Assembly (NCBI RefSeq): GCF_012926525.1
Contig: NZ_JABBNI010000021.1
Coordinates: forward strand, 25,594-89,593
Direction: 5' to 3'
Source of the DNA: Clostridium muellerianum
Lineage (GTDB): Bacteria; Bacillota; Clostridia; Clostridiales; Clostridiaceae
Length of the DNA: 64,000 nucleotides
Shown: positions 44,197 to 53,722 of the stretch, piece after piece
Layout: each line of letters opens with the position of its first letter
Numbering within the stretch: the first letter of the stretch is position 1
Notes under the pieces: model-generated
What the model saw: the letters and a program-made list of their open reading frames with translations, nothing else
The model's database searches: none
Told to the model about the DNA's origin: nothing
Program-made: the position numbers and the translations under genes

Positions 44197-45120
44197 CTAT
44201 ATCTCTTTAGCTTTAAAAATACACTGTATTGCTGAAGACCCAAAATTAGATATTACTAACCCTAAGATTATTATTATACCGCCTAACCACTGTATTATTG
44301 AAAGTCTCTCATTAAGGACAATTTGTGCTGTAATGAGACCTGTTACAGGAACAAGAAGTGATAGCGGTGCTACTTTACCAGTTGGATACTTTCCAAGCAA
44401 TTTATTCCACATTCCATACCCAAATAGCGTTGCACAAAATGCCAAATAAAGAACAGAAAATAAAGACAATATATTCAAATTACTCAATGATCCCAATAAT
44501 GTTTTCGGTGTATCCAATACCAAGGCAATTATTAGAAAAGGTAATGGAGATACAAGACTCGACCATACAACCACACTTAACATATCTATTTTTTCGCCTT
44601 CTGAAGCTGCTTTCTTAGAAGCATATCTTATTATTATATTTGAAATTCCCCAAAAAGCAGCTGCAATAAGTGTTAATACAAATGCTCCAAAAGGAATTGA
44701 AGATAATCCATTAACTCCAATATTTCCACCTATAAGACACAGTCCAACTCCAGCCACTGAAAGCCCTATTATTTGAGATCCCTTCAAGGGTTCTTTTAAC
44801 AGCACAGCCGCAAATATAAATGTGAAAAAAGCTTGAGCCTGAAGAACAACAGAAGAAACGCCAGCTGGCATTCCAATATTCATTGCATAAAATAAGCAGG
44901 AGAATTGTCCAACTCCTACAGTCATTCCGTAAGCAACAATGTATTTCCATCCTACCGACGGACGTTTTACAAAGACTATTGCAGGCAATGCTGCAAATAT
45001 ATATCTCAATGCAGCCAATAACATAGGTGGCATACCATTAAGTCCTAATTTTATAACTGTAAAATTAGCTCCCCATACTATCACAACTAATAATGCAAGT
45101 ATTAAATCTTTTCTTTTCAT
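44197..45120 (-). CDS. EamA/DMT-family transporter
   Basis: 307 residues, ten membrane segments in two EamA repeats (ALLVVIVWGANFTVIKLGLNGMPP; ALIAAAFWGISNIIIRYA). Metabolite exporters of this type pump amino acids and analogues. Divergent from an HxlR regulator with a clear promoter between them. AGAGGAAAATA before ATG 45120. Confidence 0.9.
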   Translation of the reverse strand: MKRKDLILALLVVIVWGANFTVIKLGLNGMPPMLLAALRYIFAALPAIVFVKRPSVGWKYIVAYGMTVGVGQFSCLFYAMNIGMPAGVSSVVLQAQAFFTFIFAAVLLKEPLKGSQIIGLSVAGVGLCLIGGNIGVNGLSSIPFGAFVLTLIAAAFWGISNIIIRYASKKAASEGEKIDMLSVVVWSSLVSPLPFLIIALVLDTPKTLLGSLSNLNILSLFSVLYLAFCATLFGYGMWNKLLGKYPTGKVAPLSLLVPVTGLITAQIVLNERLSIIQWLGGIIIILGLVISNFGSSAIQCIFKAKEI

Positions 45121-45156
45121 AACTATTATTTTCCTCTTTTCTTTCTAGTACTTTTG

Positions 45157-45185
45157 TTGACTATATTATATCAACATTCTATAAT
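45157..45185 (+). promoter_or_regulatory. Promoter of the HxlR gene at 45249
   Basis: TTGACT, 17 bp, TATAAT. A decayed copy of this region is at 19481-19560. Confidence 0.75.
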
Positions 45186-45248
45186 ATTTAAATATATTAA
45201 TAAATTTATTATTAACTATAAGAAATAATAGTGAAGGAGTGATTTTCA

Positions 45249-45623
45249 TTGTATAAACATAAATTAGAGAAGGAAATTAAATGTCCTCTTGAATACGGTT
45301 TGGATGTGTTTGGAGGAAAGTGGAAATCAAGGATTATTTGCGTGTTGGCAACTAATGGTATAATGCGCTACAATGAAATCCGAAGGGAGTTGTCTAATAT
45401 CACAGATGCAGTTTTGGCTGCAATGCTTAAAGAGATGATAGCAGATGAAATTCTTAGTAGAAATCAGTATAACGAAATGCCTCCAAAAGTAGAGTATTCT
45501 TTAACTGCCAAAGGTAAATCAGTTGTACCAATACTTCAAAGTATTTGCCACTGGTCAGGATCTTATAAAAAAGTCGATGTGGAAACTGCACTGACTCCAT
45601 GTAAAAGTTGTAGTCAAATATAG
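45249..45623 (+). CDS. HxlR-family transcriptional regulator (third)
   Basis: 124 residues: CPLEYGLDVFGGKWKSRIICVLATNG, RYNEIRRELSNITDAVLAAMLKEM, PPKVEYSLTAKGK. Two cysteines end the protein (PCKSCSQI). TTG 45249 lies 7 bp after GAAGGAG. Divergent EamA exporter is the probable target. Confidence 0.9.
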   Translation: MYKHKLEKEIKCPLEYGLDVFGGKWKSRIICVLATNGIMRYNEIRRELSNITDAVLAAMLKEMIADEILSRNQYNEMPPKVEYSLTAKGKSVVPILQSICHWSGSYKKVDVETALTPCKSCSQI

Positions 45624-45636
45624 GAAATATTCCTTA

Positions 45637-45679
45637 AAAAATAGCTGGAAATAGCTGATCGCTGTCTCCAGCTATTTTT
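45637..45679 (+). terminator. Terminator of the HxlR gene
   Basis: Perfect 13-bp stem AAAAATAGCTGGA/TCCAGCTATTTTT with a 17-base loop. Confidence 0.85.
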
Positions 45680-45819
45680 AAATATAACTATTATTTTCAA
45701 TAGTAACTAATAAATTTATCAATACTTGTTTTTATAATTGAATATAGCTACAATATAGTTGACCCGGGGAAAATATAAACATAAATAGTATACACTTAAA
45801 AAATAAGGAGGAATTTCTA

Positions 45820-46215
45820 ATGAAAAACTTAAACAAGAATGTTATCGACCTTTTAAATGATCAATTATGGTATCTTGGAACATATTCTGATGAACCTAAT
45901 GCAGTACCTGTATTATTTAAAGAAATAACAGCTGAAGGAAAATTAGTCATTGGGGATGTATTTCTTCGTATGACTCTTGAGAATATTAAAAAGAATGGTA
46001 AAATAGCTGTTTCTGCATGTGATGCGAAAACTATGGAAGGATATCAAATCAAAGGAACTGCAGTTCATTTAACAGATGGTGAACTAGTAGATAAATTCAA
46101 AAAAATTGTATCTAATGCAATGAATAATGCAGTAACAGCAAAAGGTGTACTTGTTGTAACACCAGAACAGGTAATTGTTACAACTCCAGGAGCAGACAAT
46201 AATAAAGAGTTATAA
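45820..46215 (+). CDS. Pyridoxamine 5'-phosphate oxidase-like FMN protein
   Basis: 131 residues of the split-barrel flavin fold (LWYLGTYSDEPNAVPVLFKEI, IKKNGKIAVSACDAKTMEGYQIKGTAVHL). Members bind FMN, F420 or heme; this small type is common in anaerobes and of unsettled function. AAGGAGG before ATG 45820. Confidence 0.85.
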   Translation: MKNLNKNVIDLLNDQLWYLGTYSDEPNAVPVLFKEITAEGKLVIGDVFLRMTLENIKKNGKIAVSACDAKTMEGYQIKGTAVHLTDGELVDKFKKIVSNAMNNAVTAKGVLVVTPEQVIVTTPGADNNKEL

Positions 46216-46303
46216 ATTTTTATATTAGCTGAATGATATGAATATATTATTTAGTAGTTTTTGAGTTAACCTTGCAATAAAGCCCCCATCTTATTAATCC
46301 TAT

Positions 46304-46336
46304 AAAAAACAGAACCTTGTTCAGGTTCTGTTTTTT
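46304..46336. terminator. Bidirectional terminator
   Basis: Perfect 14-bp stem AAAAAACAGAACCT/AGGTTCTGTTTTTT with a 5-base loop, between the PNPOx-like gene and the flotillin operon. Confidence 0.9.
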
Positions 46337-46353
46337 GTGTGTTCATTTATTAT

Positions 46354-46401
46354 TTAGGATAATTGTTGTTTTAAAGCTTCTGCTAGTTGAGCTTGACAAG
46401 A
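46354..46401 (-). pseudogene. Fragment of a TSCPD-protein gene (last 15 codons)
   Basis: The minus strand reads SCQAQLAEALKQQLS-stop, against SCPAQLAEALKQQLKK-stop in the intact gene at 17856, with near-identical DNA. Next to it (46413-46455) is a piece resembling the right end of the 10426-10668 repeat (GTTAAAA..AAACT..CTACT..TTGCGTCACA). Confidence 0.85.
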
Positions 46402-46488
46402 TTTGCGGAAAGTGAAGTTAAAACTAAAACTTCTACTACATCTTGCGTCACAATATGCTTATTTTATCTATGACTAAAGTTGAAATAT

Positions 46489-47994
46489 TTAATTAGCATT
46501 TTCTTTCCCATCAACTTCTTTATTGTTTTCTTCCTTCTTTTCATTAGCATTACTTGTAGCCTTATTTAAGAAATCCATAATATTAACACCAGTTAATGCT
46601 TCTACAGTTTCAGGGAGCTGAGACATAATATCACTTACATACCCTGTAACCTTTGCAGCGCCTGTACCCTTTCCTTCACCTGATCCATTGTCAACAATAA
46701 CAATTTTCTCAGTTTTAGATAATGGTTCTGAAACAGCCTTTGCAATTTCAGGTAATTTTTCTATAATCATTTGAGTCATAGCAGCATCATTATATTGCTT
46801 ATATGCTTCTGCTTTTTTCATCATAGCTTCTGCTTCTGCTTTACCTCTTTCTCTAATAATATCAACTTCTGCCATACCTTGAAGTCTTAATGCTTCAGAT
46901 TTTGCTTTACCTTCTAATTCAATTGCTCTTGCTCTTGCTTCTGCATCAGCAATTTCCTTATATTTAACTGCATCTGCTGTTTGAACACTCATATATTTAT
47001 CTGCTTCTGCCTGCTTTTTAACAGTGGCTTCAAGTTCTCTTTCTTTTCTCATTGCTTCTTTTTCAGCAAGTTCAATTTCTCTTTGCTTCCTTGTAATTTC
47101 TACTTGAAGTGAAGCATCTGCCAATTCTTTTTCTTTTTCCTTTTTAGTAATTTCTACCTGAACCTCTGTTTCAGTTACTTCTCTCTTAGCTTTATTAGCT
47201 TCAATTTCATAAGCTAAATCAGATATAGCCTTAGCTCTTTCCTGTTCTTTTCTATAATCTTGCACTTTTAATTCTTTGTCTTTTGTAGATTCAGCAATTT
47301 GTGTTTCTGATAAAAGTTTTGCAGCTTCACCTAATCTAACTGCTTCTGCTGTTTTTATTTTTGTTTCCTTTGCTGCTTCTGCTTCTGCAATTTGTGCATC
47401 TCTTTTTACAGCTGCTATTCTTGGTTTACCAAGTGCTTCTAAATAACCATTTTTATCTGAAATATCTTTGATAGTTAAAACCTTTAATTCTAACCCCATT
47501 TGTGCTAGATCTATTGCTGCAACTTCTTGAACATGAGATGCAAACTTTTCTCTATCTCTGTATATTTCTTCGATAGTCATTTTTGATACAATTTCTCTAA
47601 GTTTACCTTCCATAACATTCTTTGTGGTGTGTTCGATAACTTCAAGAGTATGTTGAAGTCCATTTGATGTATTAAATTGTTCTGCTGCAGATAAAATTGA
47701 ATCTGTATCTGATTTTACCTTTACAACTGCAACTCCATCTGCAGTAATTCCTACGCCTTGTCCAGTTAATGCCCCTTCTATACGAACATCAATCTGCATA
47801 TTTTCTAAAGAAATCTTATCTGTCCTTTCTAAAAGTGGAACTACAAATCCACCACCACCAGTAATAACTCTTTTTTTAAGTCCTGTTATAACAATAGCCT
47901 TATCTTGAGGTACTCTTTTCCACATAGAAAAAATTCCTATAATAAGAAGTAGTATGACTCCTACAATAATTGCAGGAATAAAAATAGTTGACAT
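46489..47994 (-). CDS. Flotillin-family membrane scaffold protein (SPFH)
   Basis: 501 residues: N-terminal membrane anchor (about 3-25), SPFH domain (about 28-190, ITGGGGFVVPLLERTDKISLENMQIDV), a long Ala/Glu/Lys coiled coil (200-400) and a C-terminal oligomerisation part. It marks membrane microdomains like Bacillus FloT. ATG 47994 follows AGGAG by 10 bp; the GTG at 48003 overlaps that site. Immediately follows the NfeD-like gene, the usual pairing. Confidence 0.92.
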   Translation of the reverse strand: MSTIFIPAIIVGVILLLIIGIFSMWKRVPQDKAIVITGLKKRVITGGGGFVVPLLERTDKISLENMQIDVRIEGALTGQGVGITADGVAVVKVKSDTDSILSAAEQFNTSNGLQHTLEVIEHTTKNVMEGKLREIVSKMTIEEIYRDREKFASHVQEVAAIDLAQMGLELKVLTIKDISDKNGYLEALGKPRIAAVKRDAQIAEAEAAKETKIKTAEAVRLGEAAKLLSETQIAESTKDKELKVQDYRKEQERAKAISDLAYEIEANKAKREVTETEVQVEITKKEKEKELADASLQVEITRKQREIELAEKEAMRKERELEATVKKQAEADKYMSVQTADAVKYKEIADAEARARAIELEGKAKSEALRLQGMAEVDIIRERGKAEAEAMMKKAEAYKQYNDAAMTQMIIEKLPEIAKAVSEPLSKTEKIVIVDNGSGEGKGTGAAKVTGYVSDIMSQLPETVEALTGVNIMDFLNKATSNANEKKEENNKEVDGKENAN

Positions 47995-48020
47995 AATTAG
48001 CACTCTCCTTTTAATAAACT

Positions 48021-48575
48021 TTAATTTTCAACCTCTAAAGGTTCAACATAAAATACATTACCTTTAATTGAATATATCATTACATCTTTTCCTTGAGCTA
48101 TGGATTTTTTGTTAACATGTTGTGCTGGAGCATTATACTTGCTTCCATTAACGGTATAGGATATAGTTCCAAAGCTATTCTCATATATTGGTGATATAAC
48201 TTTTGCTTTCATTCCTATAAGTTTATCCTGGGAAACTGCACTTGTATTTTGAGCCTTATATAGTGGTACCAGAACAAATCTATACAGTAAAAAAGAAACA
48301 AATAATCCTAAAACAAAAGCTACTGCAAATATAAGTATTGCATTTAACTTATATCTAGTTCCTAAAATTCCAATACCGCCAAACACAGTAATAAAAGAAA
48401 CTATAGTTATAGGTTTTAGTGGAAAAAGTGAAAATCCATTTAATCCACCATGAGTATCAGTATGAATATCAATATGACTGTCAAAATGAATTGCTCCAAA
48501 TAAGTCTCCAATTACAAATGTTACTAGGGTATATATAACCCCTACCCAAAACAAAATTGTATAAGCATTTTCCAT
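48021..48575 (-). CDS. NfeD/YuaF-like membrane protein
   Basis: 184 residues: three or four membrane segments (1-25, 55-75, 78-105) and a C-terminal OB-fold NfeD domain (GMKAKVISPIYENSFGTISYTVNG). A His/Asp-rich loop (HFDSHIDIHTDTHGG) is unusual and could bind metal. Co-transcribed with the flotillin gene (26-bp gap), its known partner. AGAGGGGG before ATG 48575. Confidence 0.88.
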   Translation of the reverse strand: MENAYTILFWVGVIYTLVTFVIGDLFGAIHFDSHIDIHTDTHGGLNGFSLFPLKPITIVSFITVFGGIGILGTRYKLNAILIFAVAFVLGLFVSFLLYRFVLVPLYKAQNTSAVSQDKLIGMKAKVISPIYENSFGTISYTVNGSKYNAPAQHVNKKSIAQGKDVMIYSIKGNVFYVEPLEVEN

Positions 48576-48802
48576 ATAATCCCCCCTCTTATAATCAAAT
48601 CATATCATATATAAGATATCTCTACTAATGAAACTTTAAATTTATAGTAGGTAAGTTAAATATATACTAATTTATATTATATGATTATGTATTGTATTAA
48701 GCGGTATTAATTATCTCTTTATGTTGATTTAATTATATTATTGTTGTATAAAAAATACAATTGCCATTTCAGCTATAATTTTACATAAAAAGCTTAAAAA
48801 TA
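48576..48802. other. Non-coding region upstream of the NfeD/flotillin operon
   Basis: AT-rich; no distinct promoter or repeat that I can support. Confidence 0.3.
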
Positions 48803-48833
48803 ATAGTCTACATGTATAAACATTGTAGACTAT
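48803..48833 (-). terminator. Terminator of the DUF1016 gene
   Basis: 10-bp stem ATAGTCTACA/TGTAGACTAT; leftward followed by TATTTTTAAG. Confidence 0.75.
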
Positions 48834-48886
48834 CACTTTTGCTTCCTTTTACTCTTGTATAATATATTTATTAAGTATTGACTTAC

Positions 48887-50026
48887 TTAACCTTTTAATT
48901 TTTCTTTAATTCCAAGTCCTATCTTTTTTACTGTAGGTAATATTAATTTAAATTCTTTTGGAATATCCTGTGTCAGACTGTACTCTGTATCTTCTTCAGA
49001 ACTTTCGCTATCTTTAAAAGCATACTGTACTATTAGCTTTTCTTCATCTTTACATATTAAAATACCTATAGAAGATTTATCTTCCTCTTTCTTCAATTTA
49101 CCATCTATTAAAGAAAGATAAAAACTAAGTTTCCCCAAATATTCTGGTCTAAACTTACCTATTTTTAATTCAATATTTACATAACATCTTATATCTAAAT
49201 TATAAAATAGTAATCCTACATAATAATCCCCTTCTTCTATTTTAATATGATAATTACTTCCTACAAAAGCAAAACCTGAATGAAGTTCAAGGAAGTATTT
49301 AGTAACATAACTTTCAAATTGTTTTTGTAAATCTTTTTCTTCTGCTTCATCTAAAAACGTCAGAAAATCAAGCATATAACTATCTTTTGTCAGTTGAATT
49401 GATATATCTTGCTTTGATGTTATCTCTTCAATATAATTATTGTCTTCATCTACATTATCTACTATAGGTTTATTTTCAATATCATCATTACACTCACTTT
49501 TACTATTTTCATCTTGATTAATATCTTCACTATAATTATCTTCTTCTAAAGTATTATTTAAGTTCTGTTCCTCACAATCCTCAAGTTCCAATTCTATTTC
49601 ACAAATAAGAGTATTTTTGTCCCAGGAATTTTCTATAATTTTATTTATGTAATATACCTTCTTATCATAATCACTAACTTTATCCATCAAAATTATATTA
49701 TGCGACCAACTAATTTTTGAAGCAACTTCCCTAACAAATTCTTCATCTGTATATGCTTCAGCAAATTTGCGCATGTACCTTAAATTTCTCTCCGAAAAAC
49801 CTTGCATACTTGGGAATGCTATTTTTAAATCCTTTGATAACTCATCAATAATTAAATCTTCTAGTACTCCCTCTGTCTGTTTGTTCAAAATCAAATTTCC
49901 AATACTCCAATAAAGCATAAGTAATTTTTTATTTACTGATACTACAGCCTTCTGCTGTGAGTCAATTATTTTATCTTTTAGTTCATTAAAAAAAGTAACA
50001 TAACCTTTATCATATTCCCTTAACAT
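48887..50026 (-). CDS. DUF1016/YhcG-family PDDEXK nuclease with acidic insert
   Basis: 379 residues. The N-terminal DUF1016_N domain (VNKKLLMLYWSIGNLI, MQGFSERNLRYMRKFAEAY, KISWSHNIILMDK) and C-terminal YhcG nuclease domain (YNLDIRCYVNIELKIGKF with D and ExK, SIGILICKDEE) are intact. Between them, about residues 155-215, is a very acidic Asp/Glu/Asn segment not usual in the family. ATG 50026 has GAGGTGA 5 bp upstream; the frame to 50104 does not. Family function is unproven, though often listed near restriction or mobile genes; none is here. Confidence 0.88.
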   Translation of the reverse strand: MLREYDKGYVTFFNELKDKIIDSQQKAVVSVNKKLLMLYWSIGNLILNKQTEGVLEDLIIDELSKDLKIAFPSMQGFSERNLRYMRKFAEAYTDEEFVREVASKISWSHNIILMDKVSDYDKKVYYINKIIENSWDKNTLICEIELELEDCEEQNLNNTLEEDNYSEDINQDENSKSECNDDIENKPIVDNVDEDNNYIEEITSKQDISIQLTKDSYMLDFLTFLDEAEEKDLQKQFESYVTKYFLELHSGFAFVGSNYHIKIEEGDYYVGLLFYNLDIRCYVNIELKIGKFRPEYLGKLSFYLSLIDGKLKKEEDKSSIGILICKDEEKLIVQYAFKDSESSEEDTEYSLTQDIPKEFKLILPTVKKIGLGIKEKLKG

Positions 50027-50253
50027 TAAAGTCACCTCATAATTTCTTAATAGCTTAAGTTGATTATATCCCAATATACAAAAAAAGTATATGTTGTTAA
50101 CCATATCGTTACAAATTTTATCACTATACCTAAATATAGAATTTACGTTACAATAAATTTAAATACTGAAAAAAATTTGAAACTTTTTTATACTTTAAAG
50201 TATCTAACCTATGTAAAAAGAAAAATGCTGCAGCATTTGAAAGAAGGTATACA

Positions 50254-50778
50254 ATGAACATAGAGACACTTGTGCTTAAAAGCAAAAGCGGAGATATTTC
50301 TGCATTTATGGAGCTTTTAAAAATAAAACAAGACTTATTTTATAAAATTGCTTTTACCTATACAAAAAACTCATACGATGCAGAAGATTGCATATCTGAA
50401 GCTGCTATAAGAGGTTTTGAAAAAATTAAACAATTAAAAAATCCCAATAAATTCTATAGCTGGTTTACTTCAATACTTATAAATATATGTAGAAAAGGAT
50501 TTAGAGAAAATACAGTTACCTCATCAGAAAAAGAGATAAATAAAGTTAGGGATATATTCTCTTATAATTCTATTGAAGACAAAATTGTAGTTGAAGGTTT
50601 ACTTAATACATTAAAAAATGATGAAAGAGAAATATTGGTTTTAAGATATCTCAAAGATTATTCTATTCAAGATGTAGCAGAAATCATGGATATTCCTATA
50701 AATACAGTTAAAACAAAAATATATAGAGCTCTTAATTTTCTAAGATCAAAGAGTGGGAGGGCCAAAAATGAGTATTAA
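50254..50778 (+). CDS. ECF-type RNA polymerase sigma factor (second)
   Basis: 174 residues; region 2 (YTKNSYDAEDCISEAAIRGFEKIKQL) and region 4 (LKDYSIQDVAEIMDIPINTVKTKIYRALNFLR). It overlaps the next gene by 11 bp, indicating coupled translation with its probable membrane anti-sigma factor. AGAAGG before ATG 50254. Confidence 0.9.
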   Translation: MNIETLVLKSKSGDISAFMELLKIKQDLFYKIAFTYTKNSYDAEDCISEAAIRGFEKIKQLKNPNKFYSWFTSILINICRKGFRENTVTSSEKEINKVRDIFSYNSIEDKIVVEGLLNTLKNDEREILVLRYLKDYSIQDVAEIMDIPINTVKTKIYRALNFLRSKSGRAKNEY

Positions 50779-52159
50779 TAATATTCCTGAAAAATTAATG
50801 GAAAATGTTGAAAATAAACTTAGGAAACATGTTGAAAATAAAAAGAAAAAACTGCATTTTTATGCATCAGCTGCCGTTTTAATTATAGCAATTATGCTGC
50901 CAATATCAGTTTTTGCATATAGTAAATACTATAATAATATACCCTTTAAACAAGAAATAGATTTAGCTAGGCAAAATAATAATATTTCTAAAATAAATAA
51001 ATCATTTGAATATAAAAATGTAGAATTTACTATAAAGGATATAATGGCAGATGAAACAGGAATAGAGGTTATTTACAACGTATCTAATCCTAAATATTAT
51101 ATAAATGGATTAAGCTTTAAAGATGCAAACAATAAAAACTTTCACCTATGGGGATACTCCCTACCAGATTCAAGTGACAACTCAGACAAAAAAGAAAAAG
51201 CTTTTTTCATTTTTATTGGTAAAGAAGAAGCAAAGTATATACAAAAAAATCCTATCACTATAAATATAGACAATATTTCATATAAAAATATTGAATACAA
51301 TAATAAAATATTAGCTAAAATAAGTTCATTTATTAATCCTAAAAACGATAGTTTTAAAGTAAACTGGACTTTAAAAACGCAAGTAACTATGCAAAATGTT
51401 AAAAATATCCCTATAAATAAAGAATATAGCCTTAATATAGGCACATTAAAACTTAAAAATTTAAAAGAAGGAATACTTAAAACTATTCTAGAATATGATT
51501 TTACTCCATCAGATGGAAATATAACTAAAATGCGACCATTATTCTCAATGCGTCTAGATAATAACTATACTGATAATATTAATGAAGAAGAAAAACTAGG
51601 TTACGAATCATTTGGATATATCCATGGAGAAGAATTTAAATCTATATATTACAAGAATATAAAAGAAATAGGCATACGATTAGTAGGTGCATCTATTAAT
51701 TATTGGTATAACAAAGAATATGAAATTTCTAAAGACAAACTTCCAATGCAATTTGATTTTAATGGCGAAAAGTTTAAAATTACATCTATGACACAAAAAG
51801 ATAATTGTACTAAGTACAGCGTTGAATATGATAAGACAAATAGAATTTATGAACGCATTGGAATTATCCCAGTTAGATTTAGTGATACTGATAATTATGG
51901 TTCTGAATCACATCAGAAAAATGAAAAAGTACAATTTAAAGACCAAGCATCTAGAAATACTGTTTATAATACATTAATAAATAAAGCTCCTAATTTAAAT
52001 TCTATTTATAATAATGCAGGTTATTCTGGTATTGGAGTAAATAATGCTGTTGTAAGTGAAAATTTCACTTTTAAAGGCCGCAGTGTTCCTAATAAATTTA
52101 AAATTGAAAGTGCAGCAAGAAGTTTTCTTTATGATACTGATGAAATAGTAATTCACTAA
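50768..52159 (+). CDS. DUF4179-type membrane protein, probable anti-sigma factor
   Basis: 463 residues: short cytoplasmic N-terminus (1-34), one membrane segment (about 35-52, AAVLIIAIMLPISVFAY), then a large extracytoplasmic region rich in beta-strand. The DUF4179 layout and overlap with the sigma gene are the basis for calling it the cognate anti-sigma/sensor. ATG 50768 is preceded by GGGAGGG; GTG 50753 is not. The signal sensed is unknown. Confidence 0.82.
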   Translation: MSINNIPEKLMENVENKLRKHVENKKKKLHFYASAAVLIIAIMLPISVFAYSKYYNNIPFKQEIDLARQNNNISKINKSFEYKNVEFTIKDIMADETGIEVIYNVSNPKYYINGLSFKDANNKNFHLWGYSLPDSSDNSDKKEKAFFIFIGKEEAKYIQKNPITINIDNISYKNIEYNNKILAKISSFINPKNDSFKVNWTLKTQVTMQNVKNIPINKEYSLNIGTLKLKNLKEGILKTILEYDFTPSDGNITKMRPLFSMRLDNNYTDNINEEEKLGYESFGYIHGEEFKSIYYKNIKEIGIRLVGASINYWYNKEYEISKDKLPMQFDFNGEKFKITSMTQKDNCTKYSVEYDKTNRIYERIGIIPVRFSDTDNYGSESHQKNEKVQFKDQASRNTVYNTLINKAPNLNSIYNNAGYSGIGVNNAVVSENFTFKGRSVPNKFKIESAARSFLYDTDEIVIH

Positions 52160-52259
52160 ACTTTCTCAAACAAAACCTTATTTTAGCCAATAAAATTTAC
52201 TTAGTAAAAACTTCACTTCCTTACCTAACTTAAACAAACTACAGAACTTTCTAAGAATA

Positions 52260-52286
52260 GGATTTAACATTTTCAATGTTAAATCC
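52260..52286 (+). terminator. Terminator of the sigma/DUF4179 operon
   Basis: Perfect 12-bp stem GGATTTAACATT/AATGTTAAATCC, 3-base loop, then TTTATTTAA. Confidence 0.85.
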
Positions 52287-52304
52287 TTTATTTAATGATA
52301 AAAA

Positions 52305-52490
52305 TTTAATTCAAACTTATTTTCTAGCACTTTGAGTATAGATTTACCTTCAAAATATGATTTAAACACTCCATAATAAATCATTTAATGTATTATCTAA
52401 TAACTTCTGTTTCCTAATTTTTATATTAAAATATTTTGATTTAAATTCATCCATAGTAGATTGTTGTTCTTTTTCAAGCTGCAATAGTAT
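52305..52490 (-). pseudogene. Remnant of an extracellular solute-binding protein gene
   Basis: DNA at 52312-52420 matches the 3' end of the binding-protein gene at 57778 (TTATTTTCTAGCACTTT against TTATTTTCTAACACTTT, then AAATATGATTTAAACA against AAATATGGCTTTAAACA), and 52430-52465 matches that gene's 5' part (TTTGATTTAAATTCA...ATAGTAGATTG). About 350 codons between are deleted. It lies directly downstream of the MacB-like permease. Confidence 0.8.
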
Positions 52491-52512
52491 AAACTTTTAA
52501 AGCATTTACAGC

Positions 52513-53712
52513 TTATTTTTCAAAATGCCTTACTATTTTTTCGGCCTTAATATCTACAAGCACCACTATAAAAGTAACTGTTCCCATAAAAAGAAGTATA
52601 TGCTGAATTCTTATGGCATTACTTAGATATCTGTTATATATATTATTTACTCCATTTTCGTTGGCATTTATTAATTGAATATCTCTTATTATAGTTCCTT
52701 TATAAAAATTAATATCAAATACATTTTCAGTAGGTAAATATTTGTCTACAACAATTATATTAAATTTTATTATACTAAATATAACAATAATTCCAATTAA
52801 ATAGAAAAGTATCTTACGTGAAACAATCTTAATCACTCTAGTATTTTCTTTTATTATCTCTCTTAAGTACCTATCTTTTATATTTACTTTTAAAAATATT
52901 ACTGCCCCTTTAATATGCTTTATCATGATTTTAAGTAAAAAAATAATTGTAAATGTACCCATAATAAAATATAATATGTGTATTTGCTCATATATTATTT
53001 TCTTGGAAATAGTATAATTATACACATTATATGTAGATAATTTATTTCCCAAAACTTTAGTTAATTTATCATATATAATCTTTTCACCATTATCACTAGT
53101 TTCCTTTGTTGATATTATATCTAAAAAATTTCCGCCTTTTTCACTAGTGTTTTTATATGATGCATATGGTACATATATTCTCTTATATCCATCATCTGAT
53201 GCATTGTACATCAGGGACTTGTTTTCCTTATACACTCCAATAATTTTATATTTTTCATTATTTATGATAAGGGTGTTCCCAATTACATCTATATTTTTAA
53301 AAAGAGAAACTGCTAATCCATCACTTATTACAGCAATTTTATCTCCATTCCTCGCTGATAAATAATCAATTTTTCCACCTCTTATAATTTTACTAGGATA
53401 TAAACTAAAATAATTTTCATCTGTAAGTACTAACTTAGTTTTAATTTTTCTTCCTGGTAAAATTCCATATATATTTGCTGTATTTACATGAACTTCTTTA
53501 TACCCTGTTAATTTTAAATCCTTACATTTTTCTTTTACCTTATTAAGTTCTTCAAATGTAATACCATTATCACTTACTTTATTTTTATATTCTATTATGC
53601 TAGAAACATTTTTACTCACCTTTAAATTTAGATAATTACTTACTATAATCATAATAATTAAAATAGTACTACTTACTATAAGTCTGATCCTTGTAAATCT
53701 TTTAATATTCAC
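52513..53712 (-). CDS. MacB-like ABC transporter permease
   Basis: 399 residues: one membrane segment near the N-terminus (about 8-30), an extracytoplasmic MacB periplasmic-core-like domain (NVSSIIEYKNKVSD..., AVSLFKNIDVIGNTLIINNEKYKIIGVYK), then three segments (about 240-265, 300-325, 365-390), the FtsX/MacB topology. No ATP-binding partner of the MacB type is in the operon. Start GTG 53712 (GAGGTGA 4 bp before). It follows the HlyD-like adaptor by 10 bp. Confidence 0.8.
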   Translation of the reverse strand: MNIKRFTRIRLIVSSTILIIMIIVSNYLNLKVSKNVSSIIEYKNKVSDNGITFEELNKVKEKCKDLKLTGYKEVHVNTANIYGILPGRKIKTKLVLTDENYFSLYPSKIIRGGKIDYLSARNGDKIAVISDGLAVSLFKNIDVIGNTLIINNEKYKIIGVYKENKSLMYNASDDGYKRIYVPYASYKNTSEKGGNFLDIISTKETSDNGEKIIYDKLTKVLGNKLSTYNVYNYTISKKIIYEQIHILYFIMGTFTIIFLLKIMIKHIKGAVIFLKVNIKDRYLREIIKENTRVIKIVSRKILFYLIGIIVIFSIIKFNIIVVDKYLPTENVFDINFYKGTIIRDIQLINANENGVNNIYNRYLSNAIRIQHILLFMGTVTFIVVLVDIKAEKIVRHFEK

Positions 53713-53722
53713 AATATCACCT

